The position numbers and the translations under genes were made by a program. A stretch of 64,000 nt of DNA. Source: an uncultured SAR86 cluster bacterium (GTDB lineage: Bacteria; Pseudomonadota; Gammaproteobacteria; Magnimaribacterales; AG-339-G14). Under the pieces are notes generated by a model. It made no database searches. It worked only from the letters and a program-made list of their open reading frames with translations, and had not been told where the DNA came from. The stretch covers positions 124,001 through 188,000 of the forward strand of contig CABZAV010000001.1 of the NCBI GenBank assembly GCA_902523885.1, given 5' to 3'. Below are positions 18,488-29,377 of the stretch, in pieces; positions within the stretch are counted from its first letter, which is position 1, and each line of letters starts with the position of its first letter.

Positions 18488-19045
18488 ATTTTTAATTAAT
18501 CTGTAAGATTTTCCGCCAAAACTCTTTTCTCTAATAATTTCTTGACCTTCAAAAAGAAAATCAATTTTTAAATTTTTTTCAGTTTCTAAATAGATAATTG
18601 TCTTTTTATCTAAATAGTTATTTTTTTTTAAAAGTTTAAAAATTTTTTCTGCAAGACCATTTTTAAATGGAGGATCAACAAAGATAACGTCTATTTTTTC
18701 TCCGGAGTAGGGTTTTTTTAACCATTCTAAACAATCAACATTATGTAGTTCTATTCTTTGATCTATGTCAAATGATGTTAAATTTTCATTTAAATTTTTA
18801 AAAGTTTTAATATCTTTTTCAATAAAAAAAACTTTTTTGGAACCTCTAGATAAAGATTCTAAGCCCATGGCTCCAGTTCCTGAAAATAAATCTAAACAAG
18901 TAAAGTCAAAAAGATCTTGACCAAGCCAGTTGAAGATCATTTCTTTGGCTCTGTCGGGAGTGGGCCTCAAAGTAGAATCTAAATTAAAAAGTATTTTTTT
19001 CCCTTTCCATTTTCCTCCAATAATTCTTACTTTTCCTGTTTTCAT
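18479..19045 (-). CDS. rsmD: 16S rRNA (guanine-966 N2)-methyltransferase
   Basis: Methylates G966 of 16S rRNA with SAM. The 188 residues show the RsmD start [28 protein letters not shown], the SAM-binding [18 protein letters not shown] and the catalytic DPPF in [10 protein letters not shown]. Length is near normal. The usual neighbours ftsY or coaD are not here. Confidence 0.93.
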   Translation of the reverse strand: MKTGKVRIIGGKWKGKKILFNLDSTLRPTPDRAKEMIFNWLGQDLFDFTCLDLFSGTGAMGLESLSRGSKKVFFIEKDIKTFKNLNENLTSFDIDQRIELHNVDCLEWLKKPYSGEKIDVIFVDPPFKNGLAEKIFKLLKKNNYLDKKTIIYLETEKNLKIDFLFEGQEIIREKSFGGKSYRLIKNLF

Positions 19046-19068
19046 TTAATTAATTTAAGTAATTTATT

Positions 19069-19079
19069 CGTGACATAAT
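19069..19079 (+). promoter_or_regulatory. candidate extended -10 promoter of the flavin reductase gene
   Basis: The 11-mer CGTGACATAAT holds a TGn extended -10 with CATAAT (19074-19079), 24 bases before the ATG at 19104. The identical 11-mer occurs before the TonB-dependent receptor gene at 45994-46004. Motif match only. Confidence 0.4.
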
Positions 19080-19103
19080 AACTGATCTAATTTGTATGAT
19101 TCC

Positions 19104-19559
19104 ATGGAAAAAGAATTTTTAGAAATATTGAGAACATTATCTCAAACCGTTTTTGTTTTATCTGCTGATAATGAAAAAGAAAGACATGCAATGACGGTTT
19201 CTTCTGTAGCATCTTTAAGTTTAAATCCACCATCAATGATGGTTGGGGTAAATAAAGATGCGTCAATAAATAATGTTTTACGAAAGGGCTCAAATTTTTG
19301 TTTAAATCTTTTAAAAAACTCTCAAAGTAAAATTGCGGATACCTGCAGTGGAGTAGAAGAGGGTGAAGAGCGATTTAAAAATGATCCTTGGATTTCAAGT
19401 AATCCAGTTTTTTTAGACGAAGCGCAATCCAATATTTTTTGCAAAGTTGTAGAGATAATTCCTTTTTCAACTCACTCAATAGTTGTTGGAGAGGTTTTAA
19501 AATTAAATCATTCCGGAAAAATGGAACCATTGATTTATCAGAACGGCGATTATATTTGA
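19104..19559 (+). CDS. flavin reductase-like, FMN-binding protein
   Basis: The 151 residues match the flavin reductase split-barrel domain: SQTVFVLSADNEKERHAMTVSSVASLSLNPPSMMVGVNK-type FMN-binding strand, the NFCLNLLKNSQ helix, and HSIVVGEVLKL near the end. These proteins use NAD(P)H to reduce FMN, often for a partner monooxygenase, or simply bind FMN. I start at ATG 19104; an in-frame TTG at 19092 would add four residues. No partner oxygenase is next to it. The 3' end overlaps the opposite-strand zinc-ribbon gene by 10 bp. Confidence 0.82.
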   Translation: MEKEFLEILRTLSQTVFVLSADNEKERHAMTVSSVASLSLNPPSMMVGVNKDASINNVLRKGSNFCLNLLKNSQSKIADTCSGVEEGEERFKNDPWISSNPVFLDEAQSNIFCKVVEIIPFSTHSIVVGEVLKLNHSGKMEPLIYQNGDYI

Positions 19560-19753
19560 CTGCATTCTTTCTTCATACAAGTCCATTTTCCTTCTATTTT
19601 TTTTGCCTTTGAAATCTCAATATAAGTTGAACAAATTGAACACTTAACTAAAGAATTGCTGGATTGATTGATATCAAGATCCTCATTTTTAAAGAAGTAC
19701 GATATTGAAAGAATAATTAAAACAAATAGTGAAATTAGAATAAGGTTTAACAC
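19550..19753 (-). CDS. small membrane protein with C-terminal zinc ribbon (PP0621-like)
   Basis: This 67-residue protein has one N-terminal membrane helix (about 3-21) and a C-terminal cysteine cluster CSIC ... WTCMKKEC (four Cys). The layout of a single helix followed by a cytosolic Cys4 ribbon resembles the small PP0621 family, often annotated as hypothetical. It lies 13 bp upstream of the bamD stop, on bamD's strand. Function unknown. Confidence 0.6.
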   Translation of the reverse strand: MLNLILISLFVLIILSISYFFKNEDLDINQSSNSLVKCSICSTYIEISKAKKIEGKWTCMKKECSQI

Positions 19754-19766
19754 TTTTTAAGTTTGT

Positions 19767-20537
19767 TTAACTTGGATTCAGATTTTTTTTAAACCTACTT
19801 AGGGCCTCCTCAACGTCTTTCTTCAAAACATCTTGTCCTAATTCTTCATAGGCAATGATCATTATTTCAAGCGCTCTCTTAACCTGAGGAGTTTTTGGCA
19901 TATGTTTTAAAACATAATCGGCTCTTGTGAGAGCAGCAACGAAAGCTTTTCTTTCCAGATAAAACTCTGCAACGTAAATCTCTTGTTTAGCAATTAAATT
20001 TCTCAAATAGATCATCCTCTGTTTGGCATTTCCTGCATATTCACTTTCTGGAAATCTAGTAATGAAGTCACTTAAGTCTTCAAATGACTCTTTGGCTTCT
20101 GAGAGCTCTCTTTTATGCGTCATTTCGCCTAAGAATGGGGCACTAGCAAATAAATCTTTATCATTATTAAACTTAGCAAGTCCTTTTATATAGTAAGCAT
20201 AATCAACGTTGGGGTGTCTTGGGTGCAAGCTTATAAATCTTTCAGCTGCCAATATGGCTTGGTCATAATTTACGCTTTTGTAATAGGCATAAACAAGCTC
20301 AATTTGTGCTTGTTCCGCATATTTACCAAAAGGAAATCTCTTTTCAAGAGTTTCTAGGGTCAATATTGCTGAAATAAAATTGTTAGTTTTTAATCTTCTC
20401 TGAGCTTGGTCATAAAGTTTTTTCTCAGCAATATCCTTTGTTATAACTTCCTGATCGGAAGCACAGCTTATGAAAAAAACTGGAATTAGCAGAGCAAGAG
20501 AAAGAACTAAAATATTTAGTTTTTTAAAATGTTTCAT
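19767..20537 (-). CDS. bamD: outer membrane assembly lipoprotein BamD
   Basis: Essential lipoprotein of the BAM complex that folds outer-membrane barrels with BamA. The 256 residues begin with a lipoprotein signal ending in FISC (Cys25), followed by five TPR-like repeats: KLYDQAQRRLKTNNF, FPFGKYAEQAQIELVYAYY, SLHPRHPNVDYAYYIKGL and so on. Divergent from rluD across 40 bp, the usual gammaproteobacterial arrangement. Confidence 0.95.
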   Translation of the reverse strand: MKHFKKLNILVLSLALLIPVFFISCASDQEVITKDIAEKKLYDQAQRRLKTNNFISAILTLETLEKRFPFGKYAEQAQIELVYAYYKSVNYDQAILAAERFISLHPRHPNVDYAYYIKGLAKFNNDKDLFASAPFLGEMTHKRELSEAKESFEDLSDFITRFPESEYAGNAKQRMIYLRNLIAKQEIYVAEFYLERKAFVAALTRADYVLKHMPKTPQVKRALEIMIIAYEELGQDVLKKDVEEALSRFKKNLNPS

Positions 20538-20577
20538 AAATATAGATTATCCTATGTAAGAGATTATATATTTGAAA

Positions 20578-21522
20578 ATGGAAAATTACGTAATAAAAAT
20601 AGTTCCTTCAGATCATTCAGGTCAAAGACTAGACTCAGTAATTGCAAAGTTATTTCCAGATTTTTCGAGATCTAAATTAAAAAATTGGATAGATTCAGGT
20701 TCTGTCTTTGTAAATGATAACCCTTTAATAAAACCTAGCAAAAAAGTAAATGGCGGCGAGGAAATCAAAATTTTCATTGAAGAAGAAAAAATGGTTTCTG
20801 CAGAACCGCAAGATATTCCATTTGAAGTAATCCACGAATCGATAGATTTTTTAATAGTTAATAAAGACGCTGGAATGGTCGTTCATCCTGGAGCAGGAAA
20901 CCATAAAAATACTTTATTAAATGCTCTTTTATTCAAATTTCCAGAGGTAGAAAATCTTCCAAGAGCAGGAATTGTTCATCGGTTAGATAAAGAAACCTCG
21001 GGTTTAATGATTGTTGCTCGAAGTCAAAATGCTTACAAAAACTTGTCTGAGCAAATTTCACAAAGGTTGGTCAAAAGAACCTATCAGGCTTTTGTGGTTG
21101 GAAATGTATCCAGATCAGGAAGAGTTGAAGAGCCTGTTGGCAGACATCCGCGCAATCGTCAAAAGCAAGCTGTTACTGATAAAGGAAAATATGCATTAAC
21201 TAAATATTCCATTGTAAAAAAATATGGAAATTACACTCATTTAGAAGTTAATTTGGAAACTGGAAGGACGCATCAAATTCGTGTCCATATGAGCCACATC
21301 GGGTTTCCATTAATTGGCGATGTTCTTTATGGCAGAAAAAAAAGATTTGCAAAATCAACTAATTCTGACTTGAGGGAAGTAATTGAAAAATTTCCACGTC
21401 AAGCTTTGCATGCTTCTAATCTATCTTTTGAAGAATTGGATAAGAAAAAAATAGTGAGTTTTAAAAGTCCATTGCCTGAAGACATATTAAATTTAGAAAA
21501 AAACTTAAAAAACTTAACTTGA
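20578..21522 (+). CDS. rluD: 23S rRNA pseudouridine synthase D
   Basis: Forms pseudouridines 1911, 1915 and 1917 in 23S rRNA helix 69. The 314-residue protein has an N-terminal S4 domain (GQRLDSVIAKLFPDFSRS, VFVNDNP), the catalytic HRLDKETSG (Asp about 137), and GRTHQIRVHMSHIGFPLIGD. The ATG at 20578 is used; a TTG two codons earlier is possible. A TATATT box ends five bases before the ATG, another sign of a very short leader. pgeF, which usually follows, is missing. Confidence 0.95.
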   Translation: MENYVIKIVPSDHSGQRLDSVIAKLFPDFSRSKLKNWIDSGSVFVNDNPLIKPSKKVNGGEEIKIFIEEEKMVSAEPQDIPFEVIHESIDFLIVNKDAGMVVHPGAGNHKNTLLNALLFKFPEVENLPRAGIVHRLDKETSGLMIVARSQNAYKNLSEQISQRLVKRTYQAFVVGNVSRSGRVEEPVGRHPRNRQKQAVTDKGKYALTKYSIVKKYGNYTHLEVNLETGRTHQIRVHMSHIGFPLIGDVLYGRKKRFAKSTNSDLREVIEKFPRQALHASNLSFEELDKKKIVSFKSPLPEDILNLEKNLKNLT

Positions 21523-21597
21523 ATTTTTCTTGACTTGGCATAAAGGGGTGTCAAAATTCGGTTCCTTGTAACGTTTTCAACTATTTTGTAACTGCAA

Positions 21598-23336
21598 ATG
21601 GATAAAAATATGACTTCTGGTGGAGAGGCTTTAATTAGGGCACTGTCAGATGAAAAAATAGACATCATTTTCGGCTATCCGGGCGGTGCCGCTTTGCATA
21701 TATATGATGCAATTTATCAACAAGATAAAGTTCAACACATTTTAGTTAGACATGAGCAAGCAGCCGTCCATGCAGCAGACGGATTTGCTAGAGCTACTGG
21801 CAAAACTGGAGTTGCTTTAGTGACATCAGGTCCAGGAGCTACAAATGCCATCACAGGTATCGCAACCGCTTACATGGATTCAATTCCTTTAGTTGTTATT
21901 TCAGGACAAGTCGCCAGTCATCTAATTGGAACTGATGCTTTTCAGGAAACAGATATGATTGGTATTTCAAGACCAATTGTTAAGCACAGTTTTTTAGTAC
22001 AAAGCGCCGAAGAAATTCCAGCAATAGTAAAAAAAGCTTTCCACATTGCTTCGTCAGGTAGGCCGGGACCTGTAGTTATTGATGTTCCAAAGGATATGAC
22101 CGATCCTAAAGTTGAGTTTGAATATAAATTTCCAAAGGATCTTTACCTGAGATCTTATCCAATTTTAGGCGAAGCAGATCCAACAGAAGTATCTGATGCC
22201 GTCAAAATGCTCAAAGCAGCTAAAAAACCAGTTATTTATTCTGGTGGTGGCGTGATTCAATCAGACGCTTCTGAAGAGTTAGTAAATTTATCTAAAATGA
22301 TTGGAGCCCCAGTTACTAATACTTTAATGGGTTTAGGAGCATTTCCTGCAACGGATAATCAATTTATCGGTATGTTAGGTATGCATGGCACATATGAAGC
22401 AAATATGGTTATGAGTGAAGCTGATCTCATTTTCAATGTTGGCGCAAGGTTCGACGATAGAATTACCAACAACCCAAAAAAGTTTGGTCTGGAAGCAAAA
22501 AAAATTCACATTGATTCTGATCCTTCTTCGATAGATAAAATTATTAATGTCGATGTTGCTTTACAAGGTGATGCAAAACTTGTTTTGTCACAACTTTGTA
22601 AAGAATTTGAGAATTCCAAATTGAAAAACACAGATCTTAAGCCTTGGTGGGGTCAGATTAATGAGTGGAAGGAAAAGCATGGTTTGAATCACGATATGTT
22701 AAATTTAGAAAACCAAAAAGATATAATTCTTCCACAACAAGTTATTCAGTCGCTCTATAAAGTTACTAAAGGAAAAGCTTTTATAACTTCTGACGTTGGG
22801 CAACATCAAATGTTTGCTGCTCAGTACTATAAATTTGACGAACCAAGAAAATGGATAAACTCAGGAGGTCTGGGAACTATGGGATTTGGGTTGCCCTCAG
22901 CAATGGGAGTCAAGTTTGCGTTTCCAGATGCAGATGTCGCTTGCGTCACTGGAGAAGGAAGCATTCAAATGTGTATTCAAGAGCTTTCAACCTGCAGTCA
23001 ATACGGACTTCCCGTAAAAATTATAAACCTTAATAATAGGGCTTTGGGTATGGTCAAGCAGTGGCAAGATATGCAATACGGAGGCAGATATTCAAGTATT
23101 TCTTACGAAGATTCTCTTCCAGATTTCGTTAAATTAGCTGAATCGTTTGGGCATGTGGGCTTGAAGGTAGAAAAGTTTTCTGAATTGAATGCTGCTATGG
23201 AAGAAGCTTTTTCCCTTAAAGATAAATTGGTTTTTTTAGATGTTTTAATCGATCCAGATGAACATGTTTATCCAATGTTAGAAGCCGGTGGCTCAATGTC
23301 AGAAATGAGAATTAGCAAAAAAGATAAAACTTTCTA

Positions 23337-23337
<1 letters not shown>
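21598..23337 (+). CDS. ilvB: acetolactate synthase, large (catalytic) subunit
   Basis: Condenses pyruvate units (or pyruvate and 2-oxobutyrate) with ThDP and FAD. The 579 residues show the N-terminal IIFGYPGGAALHIYD, the catalytic-Glu region VRHEQAAVHAADGFARATGKTG, FQETDMIGI, and the ThDP motif beginning GEGSIQMCIQELSTC with the downstream NN. The gene overlaps ilvH by one base (TAATG). The 75-bp leader has no convincing attenuator or leader peptide. The isozyme name (ilvB or ilvI) cannot be decided from sequence alone. Confidence 0.96.
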
Positions 23338-24895
<1,558 letters not shown>

Positions 24896-24913
24896 TAAGT
24901 ATTTTTTAAAAAA

Positions 24914-25786
24914 ATGATTTTCTTGGATGGAGCCTTAGGCAGCATTCTTCTTCAAAGAGCCAATAAATCATCCACTGGCTTATGGTCGGCCCAATTTTTG
25001 CTCAATGATCCAGCAGCGGTTACAAAGCTTTATGAAGAATACGTGAGTATTGGCTCAAATTTGATAACGACCAATACCTACTCAACTATTCCAAGTTATT
25101 TAGATAAAGAAAATATTTCTGCTCAAATGTCAGAACTTATTGATATTGCTGGCAGGCTTGCAAGAGAAGTTGCCGATAAACACGAAAATGTCAGGGTCGC
25201 GGGATCGCTTCCTCCTTTAGAAGAGAGTTACAGACCTGATTTAGTTTTAGAAGAAACTAAAGCTTTGCCAATTTATAAAACTTTAATTGAAGGCTTGTTG
25301 CCCTATGTAGATATTTTTCTATGTGAGACTATTTCATCAATTCAAGAAACCAAAAATGTTTTAAAGGCACTAGATTTGTACAATAAAAATATTCCCATTT
25401 GGCTTTCATGGACTCTGAAAGAAGATAAAAAAAATGTTTTGCGAAGTGGAGAATCTATCGAAGAGGCTTTTGCTTTTGCAGAGCAATATAATCCTGAGGC
25501 TTATTTATTCAACTGCACAGATCCTAATGCTATCTCATCTGGTTTGGAAGTATTAAGAAATCTTACCGATAAACCTATTGGCGGTTACCCTAATGTTTTT
25601 TCAGTTCCTGATGGTTGGACTTTGGATAATGATGTTGAGACATTGAAGAACGATTTGACCAAGGAAAGTTTTTCAAGTTTTTGCCAAGCTTGGCAGGAAA
25701 AGGGCGCATCGATTTTTGGCGGTTGTTGCGGCATTGGCCCGGAACTTATGGCTGAGATGATTGCGACACTGAAGCAGCAAAATTAA
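24914..25786 (+). CDS. homocysteine S-methyltransferase family protein
   Basis: The 290-residue protein starts with the family hallmark LDGALGS and carries the zinc cysteines in LFNCTDPNAI and FGGCCGIGP, as in MmuM/YbgG-type homocysteine methyltransferases. Such enzymes transfer a methyl group from S-methylmethionine, SAM or betaine-type donors to homocysteine; the donor cannot be read from sequence. It begins 18 bp after ilvC and may be cotranscribed with it. No dedicated S-methylmethionine permease is adjacent. Confidence 0.88.
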   Translation: MIFLDGALGSILLQRANKSSTGLWSAQFLLNDPAAVTKLYEEYVSIGSNLITTNTYSTIPSYLDKENISAQMSELIDIAGRLAREVADKHENVRVAGSLPPLEESYRPDLVLEETKALPIYKTLIEGLLPYVDIFLCETISSIQETKNVLKALDLYNKNIPIWLSWTLKEDKKNVLRSGESIEEAFAFAEQYNPEAYLFNCTDPNAISSGLEVLRNLTDKPIGGYPNVFSVPDGWTLDNDVETLKNDLTKESFSSFCQAWQEKGASIFGGCCGIGPELMAEMIATLKQQN

Positions 25787-25841
25787 ATTTTCGCTTACTA
25801 TCTAAATCTATTTCTTGTACTATTGTCGTCCCATTTGTAAT

Positions 25842-25918
<77 letters not shown>

Positions 25919-25920
25919 AA

Positions 25921-25947
25921 AAAACTTTTAAAACTTTTAAAACTTTT
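25921..25947. repeat. three tandem copies of a 9-mer just 3' of tRNA-Ile
   Basis: AAAACTTTT is repeated three times without spacer, beginning three bases after the tRNA CCA end and touching the stop of the minus-strand epoxide hydrolase gene. It could be replication slippage or a loose transcription stop. It is not a copy of the tRNA 3' end, so it is not an obvious attachment site. Confidence 0.6.
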
Positions 25948-27080
25948 TATCTAAATAATGAGAAGTATTTTCTAATTTCACCAATGAAAATTTCTGGTTT
26001 TTCAAATGCAGCAAAATGTCCACCGGAATCTAAAACGTTGTAATAAGAAAGATTTGTATATCTCTTTTTAAGCCAGCGTTCGGAGGCTCGAAAGATTTCT
26101 TTTGGATAAACGCTGACACCAGTTGGCGTTGTAACTTCTTCGCCATCAAAGTCACCAAAACTCTCCCAATAGAGTCTAGCCGAAGATGTGGCGCTTTCAG
26201 TTAACCAGTAAAACATCACATTGGTAAGCAAATCATCTCTTGAAATCACATTTTCAGGATCGCCATTGCAATCCGTCCATTGGTAAAATTTTTCTATAAT
26301 CCAAGCTGCTTGTCCTATTGGAGAATCAGTTAATCCATAACCAAGAGTTTGAGGTCTAGTTGACTGTTGTTTTGAGTAACCTGAATCCCAATCTTGATAA
26401 AATTGAAATCCTGCTAAAGCGGATTGCTCAAGTTTGGTTAAATCATTCATGGTTTCCATGTCAGGTGCAACGATCGCCATATTTAAATGGATAGCTTCAC
26501 AGTTTTCGTCTTGCATACCTAAGGCAGTAGTTACAGCTGAACCCCAGTCTCCGCCTTGAGCAAAATATTTTGTGTAGCCCAGTTCTTTCATAAGTTGTCT
26601 GAATGTATCTGCAATTTTTTCAACCCCGAAACCAGGAGTTGTTGGCTTGCCTGAAAATCCAAAACCCGGTAGCGACGGTGTTACTATATGAAAAGCATCT
26701 TTTGGGTCTCCTCCGTTTAGGGTTGGATCGGCTAAAGGCTTGATAACCTTAAGAAATTCAACGATAGAGCCCGGCCAACCATGTGTAATGATCAAAGGCT
26801 TAGCTTCAGAATGAGGAGATTTAATGTGAATGAAATGAATATCTAAGTCATTAATTTTTGCTGTGAATTGGGGAAACGCATTTATTATTGCTAGTTCTTT
26901 ATTCCAATCGTACTCATTTAACCAATAAGAATGAATTTCTTTCATGTAAGACAATGGTATGCCTTGCGTCCAATCTGACGGGGTCTCTTTGTCAGGCCAT
27001 CTTGTGAGCTCGAGTCTCTTTTTTAAATCATCAAGTTTTTCTTCAGGTATGTTTATTGAGAAATCTTTTATTGTTGTCAT
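25947..27080 (-). CDS. epoxide hydrolase (microsomal-type, EHN domain plus alpha/beta hydrolase)
   Basis: The 377 residues begin with the epoxide-hydrolase N-terminal domain (FSINIPEEKLDDLKKRLELTRWPD), then the alpha/beta hydrolase core with the oxyanion motif HGWPGS, the nucleophile elbow GGDWGSAVT (Asp nucleophile) and a C-terminal GGHFAAFEKPE with the catalytic His. This matches mammalian/fungal-type epoxide hydrolases, which open epoxides to diols. Juvenile-hormone or xenobiotic epoxides are family precedents; the substrate here is unknown. It starts one base after the amine oxidase stop, so the two are cotranscribed. Confidence 0.88.
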   Translation of the reverse strand: MTTIKDFSINIPEEKLDDLKKRLELTRWPDKETPSDWTQGIPLSYMKEIHSYWLNEYDWNKELAIINAFPQFTAKINDLDIHFIHIKSPHSEAKPLIITHGWPGSIVEFLKVIKPLADPTLNGGDPKDAFHIVTPSLPGFGFSGKPTTPGFGVEKIADTFRQLMKELGYTKYFAQGGDWGSAVTTALGMQDENCEAIHLNMAIVAPDMETMNDLTKLEQSALAGFQFYQDWDSGYSKQQSTRPQTLGYGLTDSPIGQAAWIIEKFYQWTDCNGDPENVISRDDLLTNVMFYWLTESATSSARLYWESFGDFDGEEVTTPTGVSVYPKEIFRASERWLKKRYTNLSYYNVLDSGGHFAAFEKPEIFIGEIRKYFSLFR

Positions 27081-27081
27081 T

Positions 27082-28983
27082 TTAATTTTTACTGGATTTT
27101 TCTTGGCATGATGGAGGCAAATTTATAGTTGGATTGCTATCAAAAAAACCAGATGGAATTAATTGGAATCCACAATATTCGACTGGCATTACAGGCCAAT
27201 CTTCTGGTCTAGGCACATGCGTTACTCCGAAAGTATGCCAGGTCACTAGATCACACTTGCTAATATCTCTATCGCTTGCAGTCATTTCATCTAAACCCCC
27301 TTGACCTTGATGCATTACTGTAAATCTGCCACCACCAGAAATTTCACCTTTTTCAAAAGGCGTTGCCCATAAATTATATTTTGCAAAAGAAGCTCTTTTT
27401 CCTGTGGGAGAATCGAAATCAGACAATAGCACAGGAGAATAACCTGGTAAAAATTTATAGGCTGATTCACCGCCAATAGAATTCTTTTTATTTGGGTTAG
27501 TTATTTTCCATACTCTACTTTTTTCCGGGGCAATGTTTCTTTTTGCCTCTGACTCTTTTTTTAGGTGATTTGAGATTGCTTGGAATTGTGTTCCATGTGG
27601 ATTTTTATTTCCAATTGTAACTCTTTCTGCATTTGTCTCGATCAGTTTATTTTGACCGCCGTCTAAAAACCAATCTATCCTCACGTTGAAAAGATGTTGA
27701 TGAATAGGAGAAACCAGTTCTTCCGTAATTTTCATATCTTGCTCTGGATTATGAATTTCTTCGTTGTGGGCACTTATTCCCACAATTCCTGTCAACTTCA
27801 TTTCTAATTCAATTGTTCCATCTAAATAAAAGTACCAAAAAATTCCGTAATCGTAATTACCTACTGTAGAAAAAGAACTAATCACTAATCTTCTGGATCT
27901 TCTTACCTCGCTGTGGCCTTCGCCAATTAAATGAGAATGTTTCCATTGAATTCCATAATCCTCCTCATGTAAACAAATTGCATTTTTTATCGTTTCAACA
28001 GAGCCATCAAAATTCAATTTATTAGTATTAAAGTAATAAATTTCTCCGAGACAATCACATCCTAAAGTCAAAGAATTAGACAATGATCCAAAGCCATACT
28101 CTGTGCCATCGTGTACAGCTTTCCAAGAATGCATTGGATCGGCAGAGCCGTAAGGAACAACCATATCAGACATGCTTGCACGGTAAAAAATCTCTCTTTT
28201 ATTCAAATTTAAATTATGAATTACTAATCCTTCGATAGGATCAATTGAAACTCTTAGGTTCCATCCTTCCCAACTAATTTCATTATTAGAGACTTCGAAA
28301 CCTGGTCCATCGGGTTGAGTAATAGAAATATCTTTGGGTCTATTTCTAAAAACTTCTTGAGAAGCAGCATCATACTTTGCTGATTGCTCGGGTAAGTTGC
28401 TTATCCCTTGATCTTCAATTTCAACAATACAATTATCTGTTAGATCGACATGAGAAATTAGTCCAGATATTGGTCTGGCGTAGGCATTGTCTTCTGGGTT
28501 CTCTTTTAAAAAAGAGATTGTTTTAAGAGCTCTGTGACCTTCTTTAATTTTTTCATGCGTTATCCCTCCGCCCGGCCAAGGATCAATTTGAATAAGACTA
28601 AGATCTGTAATTCCTCTTTTTTCTAAAGCGGCTTGATATTCGTCATTTTCTAAAGTTAATTGGATAGCGGTCTTAATTTCTAACATCGTATAAGTCGGGC
28701 CTGCAGCATCGGGAATAACATTGAGCGAAGTAACTTTTTCTTTATTCAAATCGATGGATGCTTCGAACCCTTTTGACGATGAATCGATGCCAATAATCTT
28801 TGTTTTCCTAGAAAAGGTATCACCGACTTTGAAATTTTTTACAAAATTTTTATCGGGTTCTTCTAGACTGATATAGCTAAAGACTGAGTTTTCATCAGAA
28901 TTATTATCTGATTTAAAAATATTTACAGATTTTTTTATTTCGTCTTCAGAAAGAGAATCTAATGGATGCATAGTATTATTCAT
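27082..28983 (-). CDS. copper-containing primary amine oxidase
   Basis: Oxidises primary amines to aldehydes, releasing ammonia and H2O2, using copper and the self-made cofactor topaquinone. In this 633-residue protein the cofactor Tyr is Tyr377 in TVGNYDYG, close to Tyr382 of the Arthrobacter enzyme. Copper ligands fit HQHLFNVRID and the later WHTFGVTHVPRPED. A putative base Asp lies in AVHDGTEYGFG. I see no signal peptide, so it should be cytosolic. It leads an operon with the epoxide hydrolase and is divergent, across 130 bp, from a sodium:solute symporter that could import its substrate (inference). Confidence 0.93.
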   Translation of the reverse strand: MNNTMHPLDSLSEDEIKKSVNIFKSDNNSDENSVFSYISLEEPDKNFVKNFKVGDTFSRKTKIIGIDSSSKGFEASIDLNKEKVTSLNVIPDAAGPTYTMLEIKTAIQLTLENDEYQAALEKRGITDLSLIQIDPWPGGGITHEKIKEGHRALKTISFLKENPEDNAYARPISGLISHVDLTDNCIVEIEDQGISNLPEQSAKYDAASQEVFRNRPKDISITQPDGPGFEVSNNEISWEGWNLRVSIDPIEGLVIHNLNLNKREIFYRASMSDMVVPYGSADPMHSWKAVHDGTEYGFGSLSNSLTLGCDCLGEIYYFNTNKLNFDGSVETIKNAICLHEEDYGIQWKHSHLIGEGHSEVRRSRRLVISSFSTVGNYDYGIFWYFYLDGTIELEMKLTGIVGISAHNEEIHNPEQDMKITEELVSPIHQHLFNVRIDWFLDGGQNKLIETNAERVTIGNKNPHGTQFQAISNHLKKESEAKRNIAPEKSRVWKITNPNKKNSIGGESAYKFLPGYSPVLLSDFDSPTGKRASFAKYNLWATPFEKGEISGGGRFTVMHQGQGGLDEMTASDRDISKCDLVTWHTFGVTHVPRPEDWPVMPVEYCGFQLIPSGFFDSNPTINLPPSCQEKSSKN

Positions 28984-29113
28984 TTTTTCAACTTTTAAAT
29001 CTTAAAAAAATACACTTTTTTGATAATTATTTTTTTAGTAAGATCAATTCTAAAGATCAGCGGGGAAATTTCCATCATTTAACAAAAATTTATTTCGTTA
29101 TCATTCAATTGCT

Positions 29114-29377
29114 ATGCACAAAAAAAATACAACATACTGGAAATCAAATTTAAAAATTGTCATTTCTTTGCTGACAGTATGGTTTTTGGTATCTTTTGGA
29201 TTCGGAATAATTTGGTCAGATGCCTTAGATAATATTCAAATCGGTGGCTTCAAATTAGGATTCTGGTTTGCCCAACAGGGCAGTATTTTTGTTTTTGTAA
29301 TCATAATTTTCATTTATGTGTTTTTACTCAATAGATTAGATAAAAAACATTTTTCTAAATCTTCAGAGGACGATTGA
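29114..29377 (+). CDS. sodium:solute symporter small subunit (DUF4212)
   Basis: 87 residues with two membrane helices (about 15-34 and 55-78) and the family features TYWKSNLKIVISLL, FGFGIIW and GGFKLGFWFAQQGSIFVFV. DUF4212 proteins are the small partners encoded directly before VC_2705-type symporters. Its TGA is directly followed by the symporter ATG, which fits a two-subunit transporter. Confidence 0.92.
   Translation: MHKKNTTYWKSNLKIVISLLTVWFLVSFGFGIIWSDALDNIQIGGFKLGFWFAQQGSIFVFVIIIFIYVFLLNRLDKKHFSKSSEDD

Noticed and set aside
21523-21597. Leader peptide/attenuator and a TTGACT-based promoter before ilvB
   Set aside because: No run of Ile/Val/Leu codons with a start, and no acceptable -10 at 16-18 bp from TTGACT (21530) or TTGGCA (21535).
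25919-25947. Attachment-site duplication of the tRNA-Ile 3' end
   Set aside because: The tandem 9-mer shares no sequence with the tRNA 3' end, and no integrase is present in the window.
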